This document shows, piece after piece, positions 51,098 through 60,804 of a stretch of DNA of 64,000 bases. Position numbers and translations under genes: made by a program. Origin of the DNA: Pseudonocardia abyssalis. GTDB lineage: Bacteria > Actinomycetota > Actinomycetes > Mycobacteriales > Pseudonocardiaceae. Numbering within the stretch: position 1 is the first letter of the stretch; each line of letters starts with the position of its first letter. The notes under the pieces are model-generated. The model was not told the DNA's origin and made no database searches. It saw nothing but the letters and a program-made list of their open reading frames with translations. The DNA lies in the NCBI RefSeq assembly GCF_019263705.2, contig NZ_JADQDK010000001.1, positions 5,332,001-5,396,000 of the forward strand. The letters run 5' to 3'.

Positions 51098-52273
51098 GTG
51101 GATCAGGTGCGGACGAAGGGGACGCCGGGGCTGCTCGTCGCGGTCGCGTTCCTCGCGACGATGATCGGCACGACCCTCCCCACCCCGCTCTACCCGATCT
51201 ACCAGCAGGAACTCGGGTTCGGCGGGCTGATGGTCACGGTCGTGTTCGCGACCTACGCCGTCGGGGTGCTGGCCGCGCTGCTGCTGTTCGGGCGGCTCTC
51301 GGACCGGATCGGGCGCAGGCCGGTGCTGCTGCCCGGCCTGGCCCTGGCCGCGGCCAGCTCGCTGGTCTTCCTGATCCCGGACAGCCTGCCCGCACTGTTC
51401 GCCGGGCGGCTGCTGTCCGGGCTCTCGGCGGGCATCTTCACCGGCGTCGCGACCGCCACGATCGTCGACCTCGCCCCGCCGGAGGGCCGGGCGCGGGCCG
51501 GGCTGCTCGCCGCCGCCGTCAACATGCTCGGGCTCGGGCTGGGCCCCGTACTGGCGGGCGCGCTCGCCGACCTGGCGCCCCTCCCGCTGGTGCTGCCCTA
51601 CCTGGTGCACCTCGGGCTGGTGGCCGTCGGGGCGGTCGCGGTGTTCGCGGTGCCCGAGCCGGTCACCCGCGACGGCGGTCCGGTGCGGCTGGAGATCCAG
51701 CGGCTGTCCGTGCCGGCCGATGTCCGCCCGGTGTTCGTCCGCGCCGGCATCGCGGGCTTCGCCGGGTTCGCCGTGCTCGGCTTCTTCACCGCGGTCACGC
51801 CGCTGTTCGTCGCGCATACCCTGCGCGAGCCGAGCCATCTGCTCTCCGGCCTCGTCGTGTTCTCCCTGCTCGGCAGCTCGACGGCCGGGCAGCTGCTCTC
51901 CGCGCGGCTCCCGCTGCGCACGTCGCTGCTCGGGGGCTGCCTCGCGCTGGCCGTCGGGATCGCGGTCGTCGGGCTCGGGGTCGGCATCGTCTCGCTGCCG
52001 GTGCTCGTGGCCGGGGCGGTCGTCGCCGGAGCGGGGCAGGGCGCGAGCTTCCGAGCGGGGCTGCAGTCGGTCACCGGCGCCGCGCCCGCCGCGCGCCGCA
52101 GCGAGGTCTCGTCGAGCTACTTCCTGCTGGTCTACGTGGCGATCTCGATCCCGGTCATCGGGGTCGGCGCCGGGGTCCAGGTGTTCGGGCTGGTCCCCAC
52201 CGCGGTCGTGTTCGCGGGGCTCGTGGCGGCGTTGGCGCTGGGCGCGTTCACGAGCCTGCTGCGCCGGGGGTGA
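51098..52273 (+). CDS. MFS transporter
   Basis: 391 residues from GTG 51098 with about 12 membrane helices. The loop 2-3 signature is GRLSDRIGRRPVLL, and the second half repeats the fold. Drug/H+ antiporter-like. Eighteen bases after the SDR, so probably an exporter for that operon. Confidence 0.88.
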   Translation: MDQVRTKGTPGLLVAVAFLATMIGTTLPTPLYPIYQQELGFGGLMVTVVFATYAVGVLAALLLFGRLSDRIGRRPVLLPGLALAAASSLVFLIPDSLPALFAGRLLSGLSAGIFTGVATATIVDLAPPEGRARAGLLAAAVNMLGLGLGPVLAGALADLAPLPLVLPYLVHLGLVAVGAVAVFAVPEPVTRDGGPVRLEIQRLSVPADVRPVFVRAGIAGFAGFAVLGFFTAVTPLFVAHTLREPSHLLSGLVVFSLLGSSTAGQLLSARLPLRTSLLGGCLALAVGIAVVGLGVGIVSLPVLVAGAVVAGAGQGASFRAGLQSVTGAAPAARRSEVSSSYFLLVYVAISIPVIGVGAGVQVFGLVPTAVVFAGLVAALALGAFTSLLRRG

Positions 52274-52413
52274 GCCGGCTGTGAGGAACCTCGCGGAGGC
52301 CGGGGGAGGCCGTCCGGCACGGCGTTCGGGCCTCCTCCGGCGGGCGTCCGGAGCAGCGGGAACGGAGCGGTAGCCGCAACCGGAACCCGGTAAACCGGAT
52401 GGTGACCGCCGTC

Positions 52414-52425
52414 ACGGATATCCGT
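52414..52425. promoter_or_regulatory. 12-bp perfect palindrome upstream of ectA
   Basis: ACGGATATCCGT, 66 bases before the ectA start, in the 218-base gap that must hold the ect promoter. A candidate operator. No clear -35/-10 pair could be assigned. Confidence 0.4.
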
Positions 52426-52491
52426 CGGAACGGGTCACGTCAGGTTCCGTACGCCTGTCCGACGAGCTCTTTACCTGTAGATTTCCTGGTC

Positions 52492-52995
52492 ATGTCCGCA
52501 ACCGGCTCGATGACGACGTGGGCTCCCACCACGGCCGACGGCGCGGTGATGTGGGAGATCGTGTCCGCTTCGCCCTTCCTCGACGTGAACTCGCGCTATG
52601 CGTACGTGCTCTGGTGCCGCGACTTCGCCGCCACCTCGATCGTCGCCCGCCTGGACGACCGCGTGGTCGGCTTCGTCACCGGCTACGTCCGGCCCGACCA
52701 GCCCGACACGCTGTTCGTCTGGCAGGTCGCGGTGCACGAGGAGGCGCGCGGGAAGCGGGCGGCGTCCACGATGCTCGACGACCTGGTCGCCCGGGTCGGG
52801 GTGCCGTATCTCGAGACGACGGTCACCGACGACAACGCCGCGTCGCTCGCGATGTTCGCCGGGCTGGCGAAGCGGACGGGAACGTCGATGGAACGAACGG
52901 AACTGTTCGGCGAGTCCGAACTCGGCACGGAGCACGAACCCGAGTACTTCTACCGAATCGGGCCCATGGATCTGAAGACGCTGACGCGAAGGTGA
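52492..52995 (+). CDS. ectA: L-2,4-diaminobutyrate acetyltransferase
   Basis: 167 residues from ATG 52492; ATG 52510 is an alternative. GNAT fold with SPFLDVNSRYAYVLWCRDF, VWQVAVHEEARGKRAASTML and TVTDDNAAS, all typical of EctA. It makes N-acetyl-diaminobutyrate in ectoine synthesis. First gene of ectABCD; osmotic control is expected but not visible. Confidence 0.93.
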   Translation: MSATGSMTTWAPTTADGAVMWEIVSASPFLDVNSRYAYVLWCRDFAATSIVARLDDRVVGFVTGYVRPDQPDTLFVWQVAVHEEARGKRAASTMLDDLVARVGVPYLETTVTDDNAASLAMFAGLAKRTGTSMERTELFGESELGTEHEPEYFYRIGPMDLKTLTRR

Positions 52996-53002
52996 TGACG
53001 AG

Positions 53003-54265
53003 ATGACCGTGTTCGAAGACCTGGAGTCCGAGGTCCGCAGCTACTGCCGGAACTGGCCCGTCGTGTTCGACACCGCTGTCGGCTCGCGCCTCACCGACGT
53101 CAACGGCAACACCTACCTCGACTTCTTCGCCGGCGCAGGCGCGCTGAACTACGGGCACAACCCGCCCGCTCTGAAGAAGCCGCTGCTGGAGTACCTGGCC
53201 CGCGACGGCATCACCCACGGCCTGGACATGTACACCACGGCCAAGGGCGACTTCCTGCACGCGTTCGAGGACAAGATCCTCAAGCCGCGCGGTCTCGACT
53301 ACAAGGTGCAGTTCCCCGGCCCGACCGGCGCGAACACCGTCGAGTCGGCGCTGAAGCTGGCGCGCAAGATCAGTGGCAAGGAAGCCATGATCAACTTCAC
53401 CAACGCGTTCCACGGCATGACGCTGGGCGCGCTGTCGGTCACCGGCAACTCGATGAAGCGCGGCGGGGCCGGCATCCCGCTGGTGCACGCCACCCCGATG
53501 CCCTACGACAACTACTTCGACGGCACCCAGCCCGACTTCCTGTGGATGGAGAAGCTCCTCCAGGACTCCGGCTCCGGGCTCAACGAGCCCGCCGCGGTGA
53601 TCGTCGAGACGGTGCAGGGCGAGGGCGGCATCAACCCCGCCCGCGTCGAGTGGCTGCAGGGCCTCGACGCGCTGTGCAAGCGCAACGGCATCCTGCTCAT
53701 CGTCGACGACGTGCAGATGGGCATCGGCCGCACCGGCCCGTTCTTCTCCTTCGAGATCGCGGGCATCGAGCCCGACATCGTCTGCATCTCGAAGTCCATC
53801 AGCGGGTACGGACTCCCCATGGCCCTCACGCTGATCAAGCCGGAGCACGACGTGTGGGGCCCCGGCGAGCACAACGGCACGTTCCGCGGCAACAACCCCG
53901 CGTTCGTCACCGCCACCGCCGCCATCCACGAGTTCTGGAGCGACGACGCGCTGGAGCGCTCGACGCTGGCCAAGGGCGAGCGTGTCCACGAGGCGTTCTC
54001 CGCGATCGCCGCCCGCTCGCAGACCGTCGAGCTGACCCCGAAGGGTCGCGGCCTCGCCCGCGGACTCCAGTTCGAGCAGCCGGAACTCGCCGCGAAGGCG
54101 TGTGCCGCGGCGTTCGAACGGGGACTGCTCATGGAGACCTCCGGCCCGTCCGACGAGGTCATGAAGATCCTCCCGGCCCTGACCATCACCGACGACGAGC
54201 TCGAAGAGGGTCTCGCCATCGTCGCGGAGTCCGTGGCCGCCGTCACCGAAGGGATGTCCCAGTAG
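53003..54265 (+). CDS. ectB: Diaminobutyrate-2-oxoglutarate aminotransferase
   Basis: 420 residues. Class III PLP enzyme with NGNTYLDFFAGAGALNYGHN, NAFHGMTLGALS, VDDVQMGIGRTG and the PLP-binding Lys in ICISKSISGYG. It converts aspartate semialdehyde to L-2,4-diaminobutyrate. Seven bases after ectA; its stop abuts ectC. Confidence 0.95.
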   Translation: MTVFEDLESEVRSYCRNWPVVFDTAVGSRLTDVNGNTYLDFFAGAGALNYGHNPPALKKPLLEYLARDGITHGLDMYTTAKGDFLHAFEDKILKPRGLDYKVQFPGPTGANTVESALKLARKISGKEAMINFTNAFHGMTLGALSVTGNSMKRGGAGIPLVHATPMPYDNYFDGTQPDFLWMEKLLQDSGSGLNEPAAVIVETVQGEGGINPARVEWLQGLDALCKRNGILLIVDDVQMGIGRTGPFFSFEIAGIEPDIVCISKSISGYGLPMALTLIKPEHDVWGPGEHNGTFRGNNPAFVTATAAIHEFWSDDALERSTLAKGERVHEAFSAIAARSQTVELTPKGRGLARGLQFEQPELAAKACAAAFERGLLMETSGPSDEVMKILPALTITDDELEEGLAIVAESVAAVTEGMSQ

Positions 54266-54676
54266 ATGATCGTCCGCACGCTCGACGAGATCACCGACAC
54301 CGACCGCGACGTCAAGACCGAGAACTGGCGCAGCAAGCGCATCGTGCTCGGCGGCGACCGGGTCGGGTTCTCCGTCCACGAGACGGTGCTGCAGGCCGGC
54401 ACCGTCAACGACTTCTGGTACGCGAACCACATCGAGGCCGTCTTCATCACCGAAGGTGAGGGCGAGCTGTACGACAAGGACAACGACACGACCTACGCGC
54501 TCGCGCCCGGGTCGATCTACGTCCTCAACGGAAACGAGCGCCACCAGCTGCGTCCGCGCACGCAGATGCGGACGGTGTGCGTGTTCAACCCTCCCGTCAC
54601 CGGGCGTGAGGTGCACGACGAGAACGGCGTGTACCCGCTGATCACGGTGGACGAGGAGGAGAAGGAGGCTTCGTAG
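54266..54676 (+). CDS. ectC: Ectoine synthase
   Basis: 136 residues. Cupin fold with [21 protein letters not shown] and [14 protein letters not shown], the EctC metal and active-site region. It cyclises N-acetyl-diaminobutyrate to ectoine. Starts on the base after the ectB stop. Confidence 0.95.
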   Translation: MIVRTLDEITDTDRDVKTENWRSKRIVLGGDRVGFSVHETVLQAGTVNDFWYANHIEAVFITEGEGELYDKDNDTTYALAPGSIYVLNGNERHQLRPRTQMRTVCVFNPPVTGREVHDENGVYPLITVDEEEKEAS

Positions 54677-54679
54677 GGC

Positions 54680-55582
54680 ATGGCAGTCACGGACCGACGG
54701 ACGGCACGCCACGGCGACCGCTACCCCACGCGGGTGGCGGACCGCCCGGTGATCATCGACCGGGCGGAACCCGCGGTGTGGAGCACGGCCCCGGGGTTGC
54801 TCTCGGCCGACGAGCTCGCGGCGCACGAACGCGACGGCTTCGTCTCGGTCCCCGGGCTGCTCACCCCCGAGGAGGTGGTCGAGTTCTCCGCGGAGCTCGA
54901 CCGCCTCGCCACCGACCCCGCGGTGCACGCCGACGAGCGCACGATCACCGAGAAGTCCTCCGGGCAGGTGCGCTCGGTCTTCGAGGTCCACGCGCTGAGC
55001 CGCAAGGTCGCCGACCTGATCGCCGACGAGCGGGTGGCCGGCCGGGCGCGGCAGATCCTCGGCTCCGAGGTCTACGTCCACCAGAGCCGGATCAACTACA
55101 AGCCCGGGTTCGGCGGCGGCGGCTTCTACTGGCACTCCGACTTCGAGACCTGGCACGCCGAGGACGGCATGCCGTCGCCGCGCGCGGTGAGCATCTCCAT
55201 CTCGCTCACCGACAACTACGCGCACAACGGCTGCCTGATGATCATGCCGGGGTCGCACAAGGAGTTCGTGGCCTGCGTGGGGGAGACCCCCGCCGACCAC
55301 TACAAGGAGTCGCTCAAGGAGCAGGAGGTCGGCACCCCCGACCAGGAGAGCCTCACGGCGCTGGCCGACCGGCACGGGATCGCGATGATCACCGGTGCGG
55401 CCGGGTCGGCCACGCTGTTCGACTCCAACTGCATGCACGGCTCGGGCGGCAACATCACCCCGTACCCGCGGTCGAACATCTTCGTGGTGTTCAACAGCGT
55501 GCAGAACCGGTTGCAGGAGCCGTTCGCGGCTCCGGCCCCGCGGCCGCGGCACGTCGCGGCGCGCGCGGTGGCCCCGGTCTGA
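54680..55582 (+). CDS. ectD: Ectoine hydroxylase
   Basis: 300 residues. Fe(II)/2-oxoglutarate dioxygenase with the EctD hallmark FYWHSDFETWHAEDGMP (His and Asp ligands) and distal His in CMHGSGGNITPYPRSN. It hydroxylates ectoine to 5-hydroxyectoine. Three bases after ectC. Its presence means the cell can make both solutes. Confidence 0.95.
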   Translation: MAVTDRRTARHGDRYPTRVADRPVIIDRAEPAVWSTAPGLLSADELAAHERDGFVSVPGLLTPEEVVEFSAELDRLATDPAVHADERTITEKSSGQVRSVFEVHALSRKVADLIADERVAGRARQILGSEVYVHQSRINYKPGFGGGGFYWHSDFETWHAEDGMPSPRAVSISISLTDNYAHNGCLMIMPGSHKEFVACVGETPADHYKESLKEQEVGTPDQESLTALADRHGIAMITGAAGSATLFDSNCMHGSGGNITPYPRSNIFVVFNSVQNRLQEPFAAPAPRPRHVAARAVAPV

Positions 55583-55588
55583 CCAGCC

Positions 55589-56359
55589 CTACCCGGCGTC
55601 GAGCGGCAGCAGGTCGGGCCGCTTGGGCACGAACCCGTCGCCGGTGCGCCTGCCCTGGATCCGCTTGCGGACGAACGGCACGGCGAACTCGCGCATCCAG
55701 CGCAGGTCGTCGGCCTGGCGGGCGCGCCACGGCATCGGGTCGCCGTCGGGGACCGGGGCGCGCCAGTCCTCGGAGACGGGCTGGCCGAGCGTCTCCAGCA
55801 CCCGCAGCGCGACGCGCCGGTGTGCGTCGGGTCGCAGGTGCAGGCGGTCGGGCCCCCACGCGCGCGGGTCGGCGAGCGGGGCCATCCCCCACAGGTCGAC
55901 GACGTGGCTGCCGTGCCGCTCCGCGATGGCCCGCATCGACTCGTTGAAGCAGGCGACGCGACCCCGGAGCCTGCGGATCAGCGGGTGCATCCGCCCCAGG
56001 TCGAAGCCGGTGAAGATGAAGACCTCGGCCCCCGTGGCGGCGATCCGGCCGAGAGCGTCGTCGAAGCGGCGGGCGAGGTCGTCGGTGTCGCAGCCGAAGC
56101 GGATCAGGTCGTTGCCGCCCGCGCAGAACGCCACGAGATCGGGGCGCAACCGCTCCGCGATGGGCAGCTGGTCGTCGACGATCTGGTCGAGCAGCTTGCC
56201 GCGCACCGCGAGGTTGGCGTAGCGGAAGCCGGGCCGTCCCGCCGCGATCTGCTCGGCGACGCGGTCGGCCCAGCCGCGGGGCGAGCCGTCGGGTCTCCAG
56301 TCGTCGAGCCCCTCGGTGAAGCTGTCGCCGATGGCCACGAAGCTGTTCCAGCTGCCCAT
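55589..56359 (-). CDS. SGNH/GDSL hydrolase
   Basis: 256 residues. Block I is FVAIGDSFTEGLDD (Ser), block III is FCAGGNDLIRFG (Gly, Asn), and block V is DRLHLRPDAHR (Asp, His). An esterase or lipase of the lysophospholipase L1-like type. No signal peptide. Convergent with ectD. Confidence 0.9.
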   Translation of the reverse strand: MGSWNSFVAIGDSFTEGLDDWRPDGSPRGWADRVAEQIAAGRPGFRYANLAVRGKLLDQIVDDQLPIAERLRPDLVAFCAGGNDLIRFGCDTDDLARRFDDALGRIAATGAEVFIFTGFDLGRMHPLIRRLRGRVACFNESMRAIAERHGSHVVDLWGMAPLADPRAWGPDRLHLRPDAHRRVALRVLETLGQPVSEDWRAPVPDGDPMPWRARQADDLRWMREFAVPFVRKRIQGRRTGDGFVPKRPDLLPLDAG

Positions 56360-56462
56360 GACGACCGCCTCCTGTTCACGTCGGCTTCATCCGGTCGACG
56401 GATGAAGGTCATCCCAGGATCACCCATCGGCGACGATCCGCGCCAGTACCGGTGATCTATCC

Positions 56463-57128
56463 GTGTCCATAGGGCACCCTCAGTGGGTGACCCCGACCGA
56501 ACCGTCGCTGACCGAGGTCCTCGGCGGCCGTGGTGGTGCCGTCGACGCGACGGTGCCGGTGGCGGCGTTCGTCGCCGGATGGGGCCTGGCGGGGATGCTG
56601 GGCTGGTCCGGGCCGGTCGCCTGGGGCGGCGGGGCCGCGGTGCTCGCCGCCGGCGTCATCGGGGTCGTGCGGCTACGCGCGGGGAGCCGGCCGCGGGCCG
56701 TCGTGTTCGGGCTGCTCGGGGTCACGATCGCCGCGATCGTCGCGCTGGCCACCGGCAACGCGGCGGACTTCTTCCTGGTCCGGTTGCTGGGCAACGCCGT
56801 GAGCGCGCTGGCCTGGGCGGTGTCCATCGTGGTGCGCTGGCCGCTGCTCGGGCTCGTCGTCGGCACGGCGCTCGGGCAGCAGACCCGCTGGCGCCGCGAT
56901 CCGGACCTGCTGCGCGGCTACCAGCGCGCGAGCTGGGTGTGGGTCGGACAGTACGTCGTGCGGCTGGCGGTGTTCCTGCCGCTGTACTCCGCGAACCTCG
57001 TGGTGGCGCTCGGCGTCGCCCAGACCGTGCTGACGTGGCCGCTCGTCGCGATCTGCGTGGCGGCGTCCTGGCCGCTGGTGCGCTCGGCGCTGCCCGAAGG
57101 GCACGGGGGGATCCGGCACCCCCGGTGA
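56463..57128 (+). CDS. DUF3159 membrane protein
   Basis: 221 residues from GTG 56463; GTG 56487 is equally possible. Five or six membrane helices and typical DUF3159 features: TEPSLTEVLGGRGGAVDATVP at the N-terminus and RWRRDPDLLRGYQRASWVW in the middle. Function unknown. Confidence 0.85.
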   Translation: MSIGHPQWVTPTEPSLTEVLGGRGGAVDATVPVAAFVAGWGLAGMLGWSGPVAWGGGAAVLAAGVIGVVRLRAGSRPRAVVFGLLGVTIAAIVALATGNAADFFLVRLLGNAVSALAWAVSIVVRWPLLGLVVGTALGQQTRWRRDPDLLRGYQRASWVWVGQYVVRLAVFLPLYSANLVVALGVAQTVLTWPLVAICVAASWPLVRSALPEGHGGIRHPR

Positions 57129-57222
57129 GGGTCGCCACTCGGGCGTGATCATCGGAAACGATCCAGAGCCGCCGTTCGCTGAACAGGGTGAAGACCACCC
57201 GATCAGGAACGCGAACGGAGCC

Positions 57223-57891
57223 ATGACCCGCCACCCCGCCGCCCCGCCCACCGTCGAGGTCGTGACGCCCCCGAAGGGTCCGGACCTGACGATAAACAAG
57301 ATCATCGCCGGGGCGGGGGCCGCGGCCACCGCCGCGGTGCTGGGTTCCTACCTGGGGGCGGCGGGCACCGTCGCGGGGGCCGCGATCGGGTCGGTCGCGA
57401 GCACGGTGGCCACCACGCTCTACCAGCGCTCGCTCGACCGCACCCGGGACACCGTCGTCGCCCGCATCCGGCCGGTGGTCCCGGCGCAGCGGGGTTCCGA
57501 GGGGGCCGACACGGTGATCATCGCCCCGGTCCCGCCGCCGCGGCGGCGGTGGCGCCGGGCCGTCGTCGGTGCGCTGGTCGTGTTCGTGCTGGGCCTGGCC
57601 GCCGTCACCGGGCTGGAGTGGGCGAACGGTTCGAGCCTCACCACCGACGAGACGGGCACCTCGGTGAGCCGGGTCATCGCCCCGGAGGCCGCTCCGGACA
57701 CGACCCCCACCGACACGACCGAGGACTCCGACGGCTCCTCCGACAGTTCCTCGGACGAGGACCTCACGCCGTCGTCGGAGGACGACGGCGGCAGCGGGAC
57801 CGCCGACCCCTCGGCCACGCCGGAGCCCACGGAATCGGACGCACCGGCGACCGCCACCGCGGAGCCCACGACGGAGCCCACGCAGCGTTAG
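57223..57891 (+). CDS. Membrane protein with long acidic Ser/Asp/Thr tail
   Basis: 222 residues from ATG 57223 (GGAG upstream). A glycine/alanine-rich hydrophobic stretch (~22-60), then a basic loop ([10 protein letters not shown]) and a membrane helix (~112-132). The C-terminal ~75 residues are disordered acidic repeats ([18 protein letters not shown]). It may bind cations or span the wall. It converges with thiE, with stops overlapping by 4 bases. Confidence 0.7.
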   Translation: MTRHPAAPPTVEVVTPPKGPDLTINKIIAGAGAAATAAVLGSYLGAAGTVAGAAIGSVASTVATTLYQRSLDRTRDTVVARIRPVVPAQRGSEGADTVIIAPVPPPRRRWRRAVVGALVVFVLGLAAVTGLEWANGSSLTTDETGTSVSRVIAPEAAPDTTPTDTTEDSDGSSDSSSDEDLTPSSEDDGGSGTADPSATPEPTESDAPATATAEPTTEPTQR

Positions 57892-58532
57892 GACAGGCGC
57901 GCGGCCAGCGCCATCGCCGCGGCCTCCGGGTCCTCGGCCTCGGTGATCGCCCGCACCACGACGATCCGCCCGGCGCCCGCGTCGAGGACCTCGGAGAGCC
58001 GCTCGTGGTCGATCCCCCCGATCGCGAACCACGGGCGCGCGGGGGCCCGGTCGGCGACGGTCCGGACCAGGCCGAGCCCGGGGGCGGGGCGGCCGGGCTT
58101 GGTCGGCGTCGGCCAGCACGGGCCCACGCAGAAGTAGTCGACGCCGGGCTCGTCGGCGGCCGCGAGCGTCTCGTCGGCGCTGTGCGAGGAGCGCCCGATC
58201 ACGACGTCGTCGCCGACGATCCGGCGCGCCCAGTCCACCGGCAGGTCGTCCTGTCCGAGGTGCAGCACGTCGGCCCCCGCGGCGAGCGCGACGTCGGCGC
58301 GGTCGTTCACCGCGAGCAGCGCGCCGTGCCGCGCGCACACCTCCGCGAGCACCTCCAGGGCGGCCAGCTCGTCGCGCGCCTCCATCCCCTTGTCGCGGAG
58401 CTGGATCACGTCGACGCCGCCGGACAGCGCGGCGTCGGCGAACTCCGCGAGGTCGGGGCGGGCGGGCGTGCAGAGGTAGAGGCGGGCGTCGTCGAGCCGC
58501 GCGCGCAGGGCGTCACCATCGAGTCCGGGCAC
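57888..58532 (-). CDS. thiE: Thiamine-phosphate synthase
   Basis: 214 residues from GTG 58532. [47 protein letters not shown] and [14 protein letters not shown] are the ThiE motifs. It joins the pyrimidine and thiazole phosphates to thiamine phosphate. It is divergent from thiOSG, so the TPP riboswitch on the other strand should not control it directly. Confidence 0.93.
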   Translation of the reverse strand: MPGLDGDALRARLDDARLYLCTPARPDLAEFADAALSGGVDVIQLRDKGMEARDELAALEVLAEVCARHGALLAVNDRADVALAAGADVLHLGQDDLPVDWARRIVGDDVVIGRSSHSADETLAAADEPGVDYFCVGPCWPTPTKPGRPAPGLGLVRTVADRAPARPWFAIGGIDHERLSEVLDAGAGRIVVVRAITEAEDPEAAAMALAARLS

Positions 58533-58562
58533 GCCCGTGAGCGTAGGCTGGCCGACAGGTGA

Positions 58563-58650
58563 CGCACGGGAGCCCCGGTGGGGCTGAGAGGGGATCCCCG
58601 GATCCCGACCGTCGAACCTGATCCGGGTCATGCCGGCGCAGGGAGCGGGG
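58563..58650 (+). ncRNA. TPP riboswitch (thi box)
   Basis: Conserved elements in order: GGAGCCCCGGTGGGGCTGAG at the 5' part, then CGAACCTGATCCGGGTCATG and CCGGCGCAGGGAGC. This matches the TPP aptamer. It ends directly before the thiO start, so ligand binding probably hides the ribosome site (GGGAGCGGGG), giving translational control of thiO-thiS-thiG. Confidence 0.93.
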
Positions 58651-58653
58651 AGC

Positions 58654-59813
58654 ATGCAGGAACTGACGGTGATCGGCGCGGGCGTGATCGGCCTGTCCTG
58701 CGCATGGCGTGCGGCCGTGGCGGGGTGGCGGGTCACGGTGATCGACCCCGCGCCCGCGTCCGGGGCGTCGTGGGTGGCGGGCGGCATGCTCGCCCCCGTC
58801 ACGGAGGCCTGGCCGGGCGAGGAGCGGCTGCTCGACCTGGGTGTCGAGTCACTGCGCCGCTGGCCCGGCTTCGCCGCCGACCTGGGGCCGTGCGGGCTGC
58901 GCACCGAGGGTACCGTCGTGGCCGCCACGGGGTCCGGTGACCGCGCGGAGCTCGACGCCGTCGCCGGGCACCTCTCCCGCCTGGGGCGCGACGTGGAGCG
59001 GCTCTCCGGGCGCGAGCTGCGGCGGCTGGAACCGGCGATCGGACCGGACGTCCGCGGCGGCCTGTCCGTTCCCGGTGACCTCGCCGTCGACAACCGGGTG
59101 CTGCTCGCCGCGCTGCGCCGCGCCGCCGAGGCGTCCGGGGTGCGGTTCGTCGCGTCGGCGGCGCAGGCGGTCGTCGACGACGGCGAGCGCGTGACGGGCG
59201 TGGTCCTGGGGGCTTCGCGCACCGATCCGTCGCTCGCGCACGTCGGGACGTGCGCGGACGACGATCCGGTGCGCGGGACCGTGCTCCCCGCCACCTTCGT
59301 GCTCGTCGCCGCGGGCGCGCACTCGGGCTCCCTGCACCCCGTCCTCGACGGGCTGGTGCGCCCGGTGAAGGGCGAGATCCTGCGGCTCGGGCACCGGCCG
59401 GGGGCGTTCCCGCCGCCGCGGCGGACCGTCCGCGCGCTCGTCGACGGCCGGGCCGTCTACCTCGTCCCGCGCGACGACGGCGGCCTCGTGGTCGGCGCGA
59501 CGCAGACCGAGACCGGGTTCGACACCGACGTCACGGTGGGCGGCGTGCGCGATCTGCTGCGCGACGCCGAGCGCGTGCTGCCGGGCATCGCGGAGTACGC
59601 GCTGCGCGAGACCGCGGCCGGGTTGCGTCCCGGCTCGCCGGACAACCGCCCACTGATCGGTGCGCTCGGTCCGACCGGCCTGCTCGTGGCCACCGGCCAC
59701 GGCCGCAACGGGATGCTGCTCGCGCCGCTCACCGCCGACGCGGTGCTCGGCCTGCTGCGCGGCGAACCCGGGCCCGCCGACGCCGATCCGACCCGGTTCC
59801 AGGAGGTGGCCGC

Positions 59814-59817
<4 letters not shown>
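58654..59817 (+). CDS. thiO: Glycine oxidase
   Basis: 387 residues from ATG 58654; ATG 58630 lies inside the riboswitch and is rejected. FAD motif [15 protein letters not shown], then [40 protein letters not shown] and [13 protein letters not shown]. It oxidises glycine to iminoglycine for thiazole synthesis. Stop overlaps thiS (ATGA). Confidence 0.93.
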
Positions 59818-60777
<960 letters not shown>

Positions 60778-60804
60778 CCCGGGGGGCGGGAGCGGCGGCG
60801 CGGG

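Noticed and set aside
58630..58653. ATG 58630 as the thiO start
   Set aside because: It lies within the conserved 3' part of the TPP aptamer; ATG 58654 follows a purine-rich ribosome site and begins at the FAD-binding strand.
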